Source of the DNA: Thermofilum uzonense
Lineage (GTDB): Archaea; Thermoproteota; Thermoprotei; Thermofilales; Thermofilaceae
Direction of reading: 5' to 3'
Assembly (NCBI RefSeq): GCF_000993805.1
Contig: NZ_CP009961.1
Span: forward strand, 86,001 to 150,000
DNA: 64,000 nt
The notes below the pieces were generated by a model, which saw only the letters and a list, made by a program, of their open reading frames with translations, did no database searches and had not been told where the DNA came from. This document shows positions 33,298 to 41,928 of this stretch, in pieces. The position numbers and the translations under genes were made by a program. Positions within the stretch are counted from its first letter, which is position 1. Each line of letters starts with the position of its first letter.

Positions 33298-35463
33298 TTG
33301 CTTTCAGCTTGGCCCTCTGTGTCTGAGAATAAAACAGCGAAGAAGGCACGCCTTGTTCTTGCAATCGTTGTAGCGTTTCTTGTGGTCGCATCATTAATTT
33401 TCTACCTCTCAACGCAAAAGCAAGCTCCTACAGGTGCAGTGACAACGGCTAAGCCTTTCCACAAACAGATTCTCTACATAATTGTGAACGATGAAGGAAC
33501 AAGGATAAACATGTATAAGACAGGCGTTTTCGATATAGCAGTCGTAACCCCCTCACGATGGCCAGACGTTAACAATACCAAGGTTGGCTCCTTCTACCTA
33601 CATCTAGTTCGACGTCCAGACAAACCTCAACTGACAATACAATACATAGGGCTCAATCCAATGAAAGAACCACTCAATATCCCTGAAGTTCGACAGGCTT
33701 TGGCCTATGCAACACCTTACGATGTTATTTTAAAACAAGTTTTCGGTGGTCTGTACACAAGACTTTATACCATCATCCCTAAGGGGATGTTAGGTTACAC
33801 GGAGTTCGGTATAAACAAATATGAATATGACATGAACAAGGCTCAGCAGATAATAAGCAGCTTGAAAGCTAAAGGCTTTGATCCCTCAAAATATGTTATA
33901 ACGATAACTTACAACGAAGGTAACACCGCCCGCCAGCAAATTGCAACTCTACTCCAACAATCGTGGAGCCAGCTAGGCTTCAAGGTTACTGTAGAAAGCT
34001 ATTCATGGCCTAAGTACCTGGACTTAACTGATCATTTTGAACATCAGGTAATGCTTCTAGGATGGATTCCCGATTACATGGATCCAGACGATTATTTGAT
34101 GCCTTTCGTATGGGGAGGAGCAGAGTTCAAGGATCTAGAATATCACGCCAATGTCCCTCCTGCAAATGTGGGTAATTACTTATCCTCGGTAAATATGACG
34201 ATTGAAACCGAGAAATACATTGTAGTGGTAGGAGAGAAGGGAACCGGAGCCAAGTACACTGGTCCAACAAATAAGCCTATAATAACTGTGGGATATGTAG
34301 TCGACTGGGATACCACAAACTCTAACTGGCAAAACCCTGTTAATATGGTCACTCTGGGAACAGGTGGCCTTAAAGACGTGGCTCTTAGCGCATTATGCAA
34401 AGTGGCACAAAGGATACTTGAGGAAAATGTCAGAGAGGCTGTAATACAGGCTGCTGTAATCTACTTTAACAGGCAATCCACACTCCTTATCATAGGTCAG
34501 CAGATCACCGGGGAAAACTATGGCTCTTGGGTTCACGACATGTATTATCCTTTAGCCACATTCGCCCGATACGACTTAGTTTGGGAGGATCCTAATGCTC
34601 CTGTCGCTGATACAGGTGTTCAGAACATACAAAACAATCCTGAGACAATGGTCATCGGCGACATTGGCTGGCCTGACACCTTTGACCCAGCTAAATCCTA
34701 TGAAAGCTTCGGCTGGGAGATCTTCTGGCAAGTCTATGGGAAGCTAGTTACAACATGGAAAGAGGATACAGAACCGATACCAGAGTTATCAGTGGCTTGG
34801 GCTTTCAGCAAGGATCTAACTGATCTATACTTCGTCGTTAGGGGTAACGTTAAAGCTTATGATCCCTGGAATAACAAAACTTATCCAATATCGGCGGTGG
34901 ACGCCTTATTCAGTGCCTGGAGGGCTGTTAGGCTCAACTTACCAGGTGGACCACAATGGATGATCGACAGCTACATAGATGTTAATGCCTCATCAGTCCT
35001 CACGGAGAACGAGCTAGATAGTATAGCTAAAAGCCAAGGATTAGTAACAATGTATAAGGGTAAATCAGCGGAAATTCATAGCTTAAATGAGCTTCTAAGC
35101 TTCTTCGGCTACACAGGTCCAACCTCTGGAGTCGTTAAATTCAAATTGAGGGCCCCCTATGTACCTATACTTCAGATTTTCGTCACAGGTGTAGGGTCTG
35201 TCATACCAATGCAATACGCGCTAGGAAATCAGTATCAGGCAGCTTTAGCCGACTCCAACAATGGACGGAACCCTTCCGCTTGGGCTAAGTACGTTGGTGT
35301 CGGTGAAAACGACGCTACCTTTAAGCTTCTTTCTACGAAACCCGTATCCACAGGTCCCTATTACGTGGCAGACTATAAAGAGGATAGTTACATCCTTCTC
35401 AAATATAATCCGTACTATTGGAACACTACACTCTGGCAACAGTTATACGGTTTCAAGCCGTAA
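33298..35463 (+). CDS. Peptide/oligosaccharide ABC-transporter binding protein, circularly permuted family 5
   Basis: N-terminal membrane helix (residues 18-37) as signal anchor, then a linker. The domain order is inverted: the middle/C-terminal part of an SBP family-5 protein comes first (KTGVFDIA 74-81, YIGLNPMKEPLNIPEVRQALAYATPYD 116-142, lobe II), then the usual N-terminal part (MVIGDIGWPDTFDPA 451-465, PELSVAWAFS, and TGPYYVADYK..LKYNPYYW near the C-terminus). Ends without a C-terminal anchor. TTG 33298 start; GTG 33319 possible. First gene of the ABC operon 33298-39643. Confidence 0.85.
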   Translation: MLSAWPSVSENKTAKKARLVLAIVVAFLVVASLIFYLSTQKQAPTGAVTTAKPFHKQILYIIVNDEGTRINMYKTGVFDIAVVTPSRWPDVNNTKVGSFYLHLVRRPDKPQLTIQYIGLNPMKEPLNIPEVRQALAYATPYDVILKQVFGGLYTRLYTIIPKGMLGYTEFGINKYEYDMNKAQQIISSLKAKGFDPSKYVITITYNEGNTARQQIATLLQQSWSQLGFKVTVESYSWPKYLDLTDHFEHQVMLLGWIPDYMDPDDYLMPFVWGGAEFKDLEYHANVPPANVGNYLSSVNMTIETEKYIVVVGEKGTGAKYTGPTNKPIITVGYVVDWDTTNSNWQNPVNMVTLGTGGLKDVALSALCKVAQRILEENVREAVIQAAVIYFNRQSTLLIIGQQITGENYGSWVHDMYYPLATFARYDLVWEDPNAPVADTGVQNIQNNPETMVIGDIGWPDTFDPAKSYESFGWEIFWQVYGKLVTTWKEDTEPIPELSVAWAFSKDLTDLYFVVRGNVKAYDPWNNKTYPISAVDALFSAWRAVRLNLPGGPQWMIDSYIDVNASSVLTENELDSIAKSQGLVTMYKGKSAEIHSLNELLSFFGYTGPTSGVVKFKLRAPYVPILQIFVTGVGSVIPMQYALGNQYQAALADSNNGRNPSAWAKYVGVGENDATFKLLSTKPVSTGPYYVADYKEDSYILLKYNPYYWNTTLWQQLYGFKP

Positions 35464-35473
35464 AAAAGAAAAA

Positions 35474-35482
35474 TATTTTTTT
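35474..35482 (+). terminator. T-run after the first binding-protein gene
   Basis: ATATTTTTTTCC begins 11 bases after the stop. It could terminate part of the transcripts so that the binding protein is made in excess over the permeases. Confidence 0.35.
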
Positions 35483-35497
35483 CCTGGTGTATACGGG

Positions 35498-36556
35498 ATG
35501 GGCTTAGGCACTTATCTGGTCAGAAGGTTAATAACGTTTCTTCCCAGCGTAATAGGTGCTCTCCTCATAACATACCTCATAGCATACGTTATTCCAACGG
35601 ATCCTGTCAGAGCATGGGTAGGTGAAAAACTAATGGATCCATCAACTCTCGAAAAGCTCAAAAAAGATTACAAGTTTGATGCCCCATGGTATGAACAGTT
35701 TGCCTTCTTGGTTGAAAAACTACTAACAGGGTCTTTAATTGACCCTGTACGAGGTACTCCTGTAGTCTTGCAAGTAGCTCAGAGGTTTCCCATCACAGTT
35801 GAACTAGCAATATTCGGAATGTTTTTCACAGTACTCATCGGTATTCCTCTCGGCATAATAGCGGCCGCGAAGAAAGACAGCTTCATCGACTTCTTCGTAC
35901 GAATATTTGCTCTGCTAGGAAGCTCCATTCCAGCCTTTGTTCTCTACTATTTCTTAATTCTCGTATTTTATGTGTATATTAGGGCGTCCCTCCTAGCAGG
36001 CGTCCCTACTCTCTCACCTGGATGCGTAGCTACACTTGAAAATATCAGAAATACTATTCCAATCCTCGGATACTTGATATGGGCAGTGGGGCAAGTTCCT
36101 CTATTCGGAGGAATCATATGCCTCGATTTTAGTGTAGTCGCCAATACAGTTTCCAGGATGTGGTTACCTGGCTTAGCCTTAGGGTTGCTCTCAGGAGGAT
36201 TCATAGCAAGAATAGTCAGGAATAGCTTGCTCGATGCGTTAGCCTCAGAGACCATACTCTTCGCAAAGGCTAGAGGTTTAACAAGTAACCGTATATGGCG
36301 TCACGCCTTAAAGAACGCTTTTGCTCCCATAGTTACTATTCTTGGACTGGACTTTGCAGGGCTTTTAACGGGAGCTATTATTGCTGAAACCGTTTTTAAC
36401 ATTCCGGGAATGGGTCTCTACATGTATCAGGGTATAACAAGGTTGAATTTTCCAATAATAATTGCTGGTACATTCATGTTCTCAATTATCTATATAGTAA
36501 TGAATTTCCTGGTTGACTTGATTTATGCACTGATAGACCCAAGAGTTAGATACTGA
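35498..36556 (+). CDS. dppB: ABC permease, DppB type
   Basis: Start ATG 35498 (MGLGTYLVRRL), 352 residues; the longer open frame to 35261 overlaps the preceding gene in an unrelated frame. N-terminal DppB signature (RRLITFLPSVIGALLITYL, AYVIPTDPVRAWVG), six helices, and the EAA loop with ETILFAKARGLTSNRIWRHALKNAFAP. Membrane subunit of the first importer, pairing with DppC. Confidence 0.93.
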   Translation: MGLGTYLVRRLITFLPSVIGALLITYLIAYVIPTDPVRAWVGEKLMDPSTLEKLKKDYKFDAPWYEQFAFLVEKLLTGSLIDPVRGTPVVLQVAQRFPITVELAIFGMFFTVLIGIPLGIIAAAKKDSFIDFFVRIFALLGSSIPAFVLYYFLILVFYVYIRASLLAGVPTLSPGCVATLENIRNTIPILGYLIWAVGQVPLFGGIICLDFSVVANTVSRMWLPGLALGLLSGGFIARIVRNSLLDALASETILFAKARGLTSNRIWRHALKNAFAPIVTILGLDFAGLLTGAIIAETVFNIPGMGLYMYQGITRLNFPIIIAGTFMFSIIYIVMNFLVDLIYALIDPRVRY

Positions 36557-36560
36557 TAGG

Positions 36561-37676
36561 GTGGTGAATGTGAATATTTTTTACAGGCTTGGAAGCTGGA
36601 TTGTGGATACGTATGCTGAATTAAGAGATAAGCTTGAACCGGGTTGGCTTGCTAAGAATAAATCTAAGCTTGTCGAGACAAAGCTCTCCATATACGTTTT
36701 TACTTCCTCGAAAATCGGTCTAACTGGTCTTATCCTAGTAATGGTTACGCTATTCCTAGCCATCTTCGGTCCCTTTATTGCTTGGGAGCCTTACAACGTC
36801 TACCCTATACTTCTAAGGCCCGATCTAGCTGGAAAACTACCCCATCCACCCTGCTGGAGTAACTGTGAGGGGCTTCCCTGGGCTGGAACAGACCACTATG
36901 GACGTGACATTTTAAGCCTTGTAATAAGGGGTTTCAGAATATCACTCGTAATGAGTATTATAATTGTCTTCACAAGCGCGATTATAGGGATACTATTAGG
37001 TCTTCTTTCCGGCTACTCGGGCGGGATTGTAGATGAGGTAATAATGAGGTTTACTGACATGATGCTTGCATTTCCAGGCTTGATTCTAGCTATTGCCTTC
37101 AGCTTAACGCTTAGATTATCCCTTAGAGATTTCATGATGTCGAATCCATCTTTTACACAAATAGTAGCCTCTATTTTTGCTCTGGATCCCACGGATGCGC
37201 CTAATCTAGCGAATCTACTCTCGGTTTTTCTAGCTCTCATACTCGTCTGGTGGCCGCCCTACGCTAGAGTGGTGAGAGGATCCGTACTAACGATAAAGGA
37301 GCAAGGTTTCATAGAAGCGGCCAAAGCTTTGGGCCTCTCGACAAGGAAGATCCTCTTCCGTCACTTGCTCCCAAATATAATGTCTCCCCTGTTAGTGATG
37401 ATAACCTTTGACTTTGCGACCGCTACGTTAAGCTCTGCAGCCTTATCTTTCCTTGGATTAGGTCCCCAACCACCTGTACCCGATTTAGGTCTAATAATTT
37501 CCCAGGCAGGGCAATACTTTCCCGAACGCAGTTGGTGGATCGTCGTAGAGGCTGGAACAGCACTGCTTTTAATATCACTAGGCTGGAACCTTGTTGGCGA
37601 TGCTCTTCGAGATGTTTTCGATCCTAAGACTAGACGTTCTATAGAATTGAAATCCAAGATAGTGGTGAGAGAATGA
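36561..37676 (+). CDS. dppC: ABC permease, DppC type
   Basis: 371 residues. Canonical DppC block WAGTDHYGRDILS near 110, five to six helices, and EAA loop IEAAKALGLSTRKILFRHLLPNIMSPL near 250. Start GTG 36561 in a run GTGGTGAATGTG; GTG at 36564 or 36570 are equally possible. Ends at 37676 overlapping the DppD ATG. Confidence 0.93.
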   Translation: MVNVNIFYRLGSWIVDTYAELRDKLEPGWLAKNKSKLVETKLSIYVFTSSKIGLTGLILVMVTLFLAIFGPFIAWEPYNVYPILLRPDLAGKLPHPPCWSNCEGLPWAGTDHYGRDILSLVIRGFRISLVMSIIIVFTSAIIGILLGLLSGYSGGIVDEVIMRFTDMMLAFPGLILAIAFSLTLRLSLRDFMMSNPSFTQIVASIFALDPTDAPNLANLLSVFLALILVWWPPYARVVRGSVLTIKEQGFIEAAKALGLSTRKILFRHLLPNIMSPLLVMITFDFATATLSSAALSFLGLGPQPPVPDLGLIISQAGQYFPERSWWIVVEAGTALLLISLGWNLVGDALRDVFDPKTRRSIELKSKIVVRE

Positions 37677-38674
37677 GCTTGGAGCTAAAGGAGAATCAGA
37701 TACTAGCAGCTCGCGACGTCAACGTCAGATTTTATACATATGCAGGTGTAGTTCATGCAGTATCCGACGCCTATTTAGACATTTTTGAAAGGGAAACCGT
37801 TGCTCTCGTGGGAGAAACTGGGAGCGGCAAGACAGTATTTACTCGGGCACTAACTCGTCTCATCGAGCCTCCTGGGAGGATTGAGTCCGGAAGAATATAC
37901 TTCAGAAGAAGGAATGGGAGCGTAGTCGAACTATTGAAACTAACCGAGAGCGAGTTACGTGACGTTAGGGGAAACGAAATCTCGTACGTTTTCCAGGATC
38001 CCTCGAGTGCGCTTGACCCCCTCTACACAGCTGGTGAACACATAGTCGAAACAATCCTTGAACATAGGGCTGTTTCAAAGGATGAAGCTTGGAATGAAGC
38101 TATTCAGCTCTTACAGGATGTTATGATTCCAAATCCAGAGGTTCGTGTTAAAAGTTACCCGCATGAGCTCAGTGGGGGTCTAAGACAAAGGGTTGTAATA
38201 GCCACCGCAATTTCCAACAAGCCAAGACTACTAATTGCTGACGAACCAACGACAAATCTCGACGTGACAGTGCAGGCCCAGATTCTAGATCTCCTAAGAG
38301 AACTTAGAAACAAATATGGGATGAGTCTCCTGCTTATCACACATAACCTGGGCATTGTTGCTGAAATAGCTGATAGAGTCTATGTAATGTATGGGGGCAG
38401 AATCGCTGAGACAGCTGACGTATATACTTTATTCGAGTCACCCCAACATCCATACACACAGCTTCTCTTAAAATGTGTCCCTAACCCGTTAAAGAAAGTT
38501 GAAAAGCTTGAGTCGATTCCAGGAACAGTTCCAAATCTCATAGATGTGAAACCTGGCTGTCCCTTTGCGCCTAGATGCCCTTTCGCAATGGAAATCTGCC
38601 GTACTCAGAACCCCCCCAAAGTAGAACTGGGAAAAGGACACTTTGTCCACTGCTGGTTATACTCGAAGAGGTGA
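37673..38674 (+). CDS. dppD: ABC ATPase, DppD type
   Basis: Walker A GETGSGKT (47-54), LSGGLRQRV signature, Walker B LLIADEPTTNLD, and the oligopeptide-transport C-terminal extension with a Cys motif (GCPFAPRCPFAMEIC and HFVHCW). Four such cysteines hold a [4Fe-4S] cluster in a characterised DppD (established knowledge). ATG overlaps the dppC stop. One of two ATPase subunits of the first importer. Confidence 0.94.
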   Translation: MSLELKENQILAARDVNVRFYTYAGVVHAVSDAYLDIFERETVALVGETGSGKTVFTRALTRLIEPPGRIESGRIYFRRRNGSVVELLKLTESELRDVRGNEISYVFQDPSSALDPLYTAGEHIVETILEHRAVSKDEAWNEAIQLLQDVMIPNPEVRVKSYPHELSGGLRQRVVIATAISNKPRLLIADEPTTNLDVTVQAQILDLLRELRNKYGMSLLLITHNLGIVAEIADRVYVMYGGRIAETADVYTLFESPQHPYTQLLLKCVPNPLKKVEKLESIPGTVPNLIDVKPGCPFAPRCPFAMEICRTQNPPKVELGKGHFVHCWLYSKR

Positions 38675-38680
38675 AAAAGC

Positions 38681-39643
38681 ATGACGGACTTAATAAAAGT
38701 GGAAAACGTTAAGAAATACTTCCGCGTGAGAGGCTCACTTTTTAAGACACTCAAAGCGGTAGATGATGTTAGTTTCTCAATAAAGGAAGGAGAGACACTA
38801 GGCTTGGTTGGCGAAAGTGGCTGTGGCAAATCAACACTCGGAAGAGTAATAATAAGACTCATCGAGCCTACCAGCGGTCATATATTTTTCAGGAGCAAAG
38901 ACATAACTTCTCTGAAAGGTGAAGAGCTTAAAAGATTCAGAAAAGAAGCCCAAATAGTCTTCCAAGATCCCAATACCTCTCTTAATCCCAGACTAACAAT
39001 ACTGGAGACTCTTACCGAACCTCTATACGAACACGGTATACATTTATCTGACCCTGAAGAATTTATAACGCAGCGACTTAACGAGGTCGGTCTAGGAAGA
39101 GAACACTTGTACCGCTATCCCCACGAGCTTAGCGGTGGCCAAAGACAGCGAGTAGCTATTCTTAGGGCACTTCTCCTAGATCCATCTTTTGTTGTTTTAG
39201 ACGAGCCTACATCCTCCCTTGATGTCTCTGTTCAAGCTCAGATCCTCAATATACTGAAGGGTATACAAGCCGAGAAGAAGATAACTTATCTTTTCATCTC
39301 TCACGACATGGGAGTTATTAAGTATATGAGCCATAGAATAGCGGTAATGTATTTAGGAAACATCGTAGAAGTAGCTTCCTCCGAGGAACTCTTCGAGCAA
39401 CCTCTTCACCCATATACGAAATACCTTTTAAGTGCCATCCCAATCCCTGATCCAAAATATACCCGTCTCAGAAAACGTCTAGAGATCGGTGGCGAGCCAC
39501 CATCTCCGATAGACCTGCCATCTGGATGCAGGTTCCACACAAGATGTCCGTTTAGTATGGAGAAGTGCAAAAAGGTTTCTCCACCGTTAATAGAGGTCGA
39601 GCCAGGTCATTACGTTAAATGTTGGCTTTACGTGAAGAGCTAA
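38681..39643 (+). CDS. dppF: ABC ATPase, DppF type
   Basis: Walker A GESGCGKST near residue 45-53, signature LSGGQRQRV, Walker B FVVLDEPTSSLD, and the C-terminal cysteine segment GCRFHTRCPFSMEKC plus HYVKCW. 320 residues. Six bases after dppD; last gene of the first importer operon. Confidence 0.94.
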   Translation: MTDLIKVENVKKYFRVRGSLFKTLKAVDDVSFSIKEGETLGLVGESGCGKSTLGRVIIRLIEPTSGHIFFRSKDITSLKGEELKRFRKEAQIVFQDPNTSLNPRLTILETLTEPLYEHGIHLSDPEEFITQRLNEVGLGREHLYRYPHELSGGQRQRVAILRALLLDPSFVVLDEPTSSLDVSVQAQILNILKGIQAEKKITYLFISHDMGVIKYMSHRIAVMYLGNIVEVASSEELFEQPLHPYTKYLLSAIPIPDPKYTRLRKRLEIGGEPPSPIDLPSGCRFHTRCPFSMEKCKKVSPPLIEVEPGHYVKCWLYVKS

Positions 39644-39705
39644 TGAGCTTAGCACTCGTTAATTTTTCAGTGTTATAAGATAGCTACATGGGGTGTAAAT
39701 GGAAA

Positions 39706-40341
39706 ATGAAATACATTTATTGTTCGGAAAAAGCATTACGCAAGCTTCACGATAAGATTTTTCTCTGGTATCCATATGCTTCCTTCCAGGGAAAGAACAC
39801 TTCATTTTACCTTCTCGTGGACTGTGTGATATCTAGCCTTCTTGAAGATAGAAACCTTCGGATACTCCTCTCAAGAGTTGTATCAGCCAGTATAATCTCC
39901 GATGCGAATCAACTCCCAATCCCGGCCGGAAAAATAGATCACCCAAACTGTACACAGGAAATCATAAATAGTTTTATTCGAGAAAAAGATATATCATCGG
40001 GGGAAATGCCTCCGGTAAGCTTTGATTTAACGGATTATCTTGCAGCAAGGGCTCTAGGAGTACCTTCAGCTCTCAGAAAAATCGATGAAACTTTTAGAGC
40101 CTATGCGTCCAAAACTCTTAATCTCATAGGGCTTTTAGAAAATCTCAAATTTCAAGAGCTCGAGTTCAAGGGCAAGCTTCACCAGCTTCTAGCCCTCGGA
40201 AAAAAAGGTAGTGAGGCATATCTTGTTGAAGGAGAAAAAATTACAAGGTATAGGCTTCTCGAGAAAGCACTAAAGGAGAATAAACATATTTCTCAACTCA
40301 TATTCACGAAAGCCCAACCTCTCAATCACGCTTTAAAATAG
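39706..40341 (+). CDS. Hypothetical protein between the two ABC operons
   Basis: About 211 residues from ATG 39706 (MKYIYC); ATG 39688 is in the same frame, but a TATA-like GTTATAAGA at 39672-39680 fits the later start. No family recognised. Mixed alpha/beta, soluble, no signal. A separate short promoter suggests it is not part of the importer operon. Its 3' end overlaps the convergent beta-propeller gene by 20 bases. Confidence 0.6.
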   Translation: MKYIYCSEKALRKLHDKIFLWYPYASFQGKNTSFYLLVDCVISSLLEDRNLRILLSRVVSASIISDANQLPIPAGKIDHPNCTQEIINSFIREKDISSGEMPPVSFDLTDYLAARALGVPSALRKIDETFRAYASKTLNLIGLLENLKFQELEFKGKLHQLLALGKKGSEAYLVEGEKITRYRLLEKALKENKHISQLIFTKAQPLNHALK

Positions 40342-41764
40342 AACCTCGCAAGGCATAATAGATTACTAGCAAGAAGACAATAAACACAGGCAACAACAGT
40401 ACGAGAGGCACATTTCTCTCTAGTATTCTTCGAAGAGCAAGTCCAGGATCAAATTCTCTTTTAAAAGCTTTCCTCTCTATTTTAACCGTAGAAGTACTAA
40501 CTGACACCTGTGAAACTTTAGGGTCGGTCTCTACCACCTGTATTTTGGGACAGGGCCGCTCCTTAACTACGCCTCTAAGCAATCTCCACCCATAGATGGA
40601 TTTTGAGTAATAGCTAAGCTCACTTGTATCATCCAAGAATAACGTCGAGTTGATACTGGGACCGCTGAGCTGATAGTTTACTGCAACGTCTCCCTTAAGG
40701 CTCCCAGCTATTATACCGCCCGGGTAGTATAAAAAGAAATGCTTTCCTCCTATGTCTCCCGTCAAGTCGAGACTTGGCTCACTGCGCACTATTTCAAGCC
40801 TGCTCTCGTTGAAGATCCAGCCCTCGATCTCGTCTTCGACAAGCAGGAATGGATCTTTCCTCCCTTCCTCAAAAACACCTGAACCAACAATATACACTCG
40901 ACCAGTATCAGGATCCACATATACCCTTTTAAGGTAAGTCTCTCCCAGGCTTAAATAGCCTCTCAACCACAAAATACCGCCAATACGCGACACTCTAAGC
41001 AGGAAGCCCTGGGTTCCCTCACCCCCCATGGTATAGCCTACGATTACGTAATCCCCGTTACGTGTGACTCCAACATCCTCTCCGCTGTCTATCCCGGCCC
41101 CTCCAATACTCCAGCTATCAACTAAAGTCAAGTCGTCCCTTACTTTTAAGAGAAGAACGTCGCCCTGAGAAACATTATAAGCCCACGTCTCCCCTAAAAC
41201 CATAATATTCTCGCCGTCGAATATCAACCGCTTCGCAATGTCCGGATAATCAACACTACCATAGCATCTCAACCCCAGGAGCCTTCCTTCCAGGTTAAAG
41301 CGTGCTACAAGTACATCTAGATCCCCTCTCGGAGTCTGTGCAAAATATCCTGCAACCATAATAGCCCCATCATGATATGTGGCGTCAGATAGGAAAATAT
41401 CAGTAGAACCTTTCAGACGAAAACTTTTGGTTTTGTCCTTGTCGTGATATAAGACAAGCCCCTCTACACCTTCACCAGGGCTCCCACCATACCCGCTTAG
41501 TATAAAGCTTCCATTAATTTCTCTTGAAGATAGAATCATACCTCTAGAAACCCACTGGTAAAGAAGCCCTCCTTCCGGGGAAAGAAGTAAAACGCTCGGA
41601 AGAGGGCTCAAAGCCGAACCCGTAAAACCTCCAACGGCGATATACTGGCCCGATATAGCTCCGCTCAAACTATTAAAAGGTGAAGGACTGTTTGTATAGA
41701 TGGTGCTTAGGGAAAAAAAGATCCAGACCACTGCAAAAAGCGTTATTAATGTAATTACTCTCAT
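40322..41764 (-). CDS. Membrane-anchored beta-propeller-like surface protein
   Basis: 480 residues: signal peptide (4-20), repeated blades of about 45-50 residues with the pattern VVGYTMGGEGTQGFLLRVSRIGGILW and MVAGYFAQTPRGDLDVLVARFNLEGRLLGLRCYG (SBBP-like propeller), then a C-terminal helix (VPLVLLLPVFIVFLLVIYYAL) with RGSILKRD as the cytoplasmic tip. Outer-face location is inferred from the signal and the tail. Substrate or ligand unknown. Lies between, and opposite to, the two ABC operons. Confidence 0.72.
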   Translation of the reverse strand: MRVITLITLFAVVWIFFSLSTIYTNSPSPFNSLSGAISGQYIAVGGFTGSALSPLPSVLLLSPEGGLLYQWVSRGMILSSREINGSFILSGYGGSPGEGVEGLVLYHDKDKTKSFRLKGSTDIFLSDATYHDGAIMVAGYFAQTPRGDLDVLVARFNLEGRLLGLRCYGSVDYPDIAKRLIFDGENIMVLGETWAYNVSQGDVLLLKVRDDLTLVDSWSIGGAGIDSGEDVGVTRNGDYVIVGYTMGGEGTQGFLLRVSRIGGILWLRGYLSLGETYLKRVYVDPDTGRVYIVGSGVFEEGRKDPFLLVEDEIEGWIFNESRLEIVRSEPSLDLTGDIGGKHFFLYYPGGIIAGSLKGDVAVNYQLSGPSINSTLFLDDTSELSYYSKSIYGWRLLRGVVKERPCPKIQVVETDPKVSQVSVSTSTVKIERKAFKREFDPGLALRRILERNVPLVLLLPVFIVFLLVIYYALRGSILKRD

Positions 41765-41892
41765 TACAAGCTCTACCTTACTTCTACGTTAAAGACAAAT
41801 ATATGTTATCATGTTAAATATTTTTTACTCAATCTTTTACATTGGAAAGCGCAGTGAAAATAACAAATGTCTCTTAATAGGAGCGAAAAATT

Positions 41893-41907
41893 AAAATATT
41901 TTATCAT
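41893..41907 (+). promoter_or_regulatory. Promoter of the second ABC operon
   Basis: AAAATATTTTATCAT lies 22-36 bases before ATG 41929, right for an archaeal TATA box of a leaderless transcript. The upstream 130 bases are AT-rich with no other supported feature. Confidence 0.45.
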
Positions 41908-41928
41908 TACACTGTATTAACGACACCC

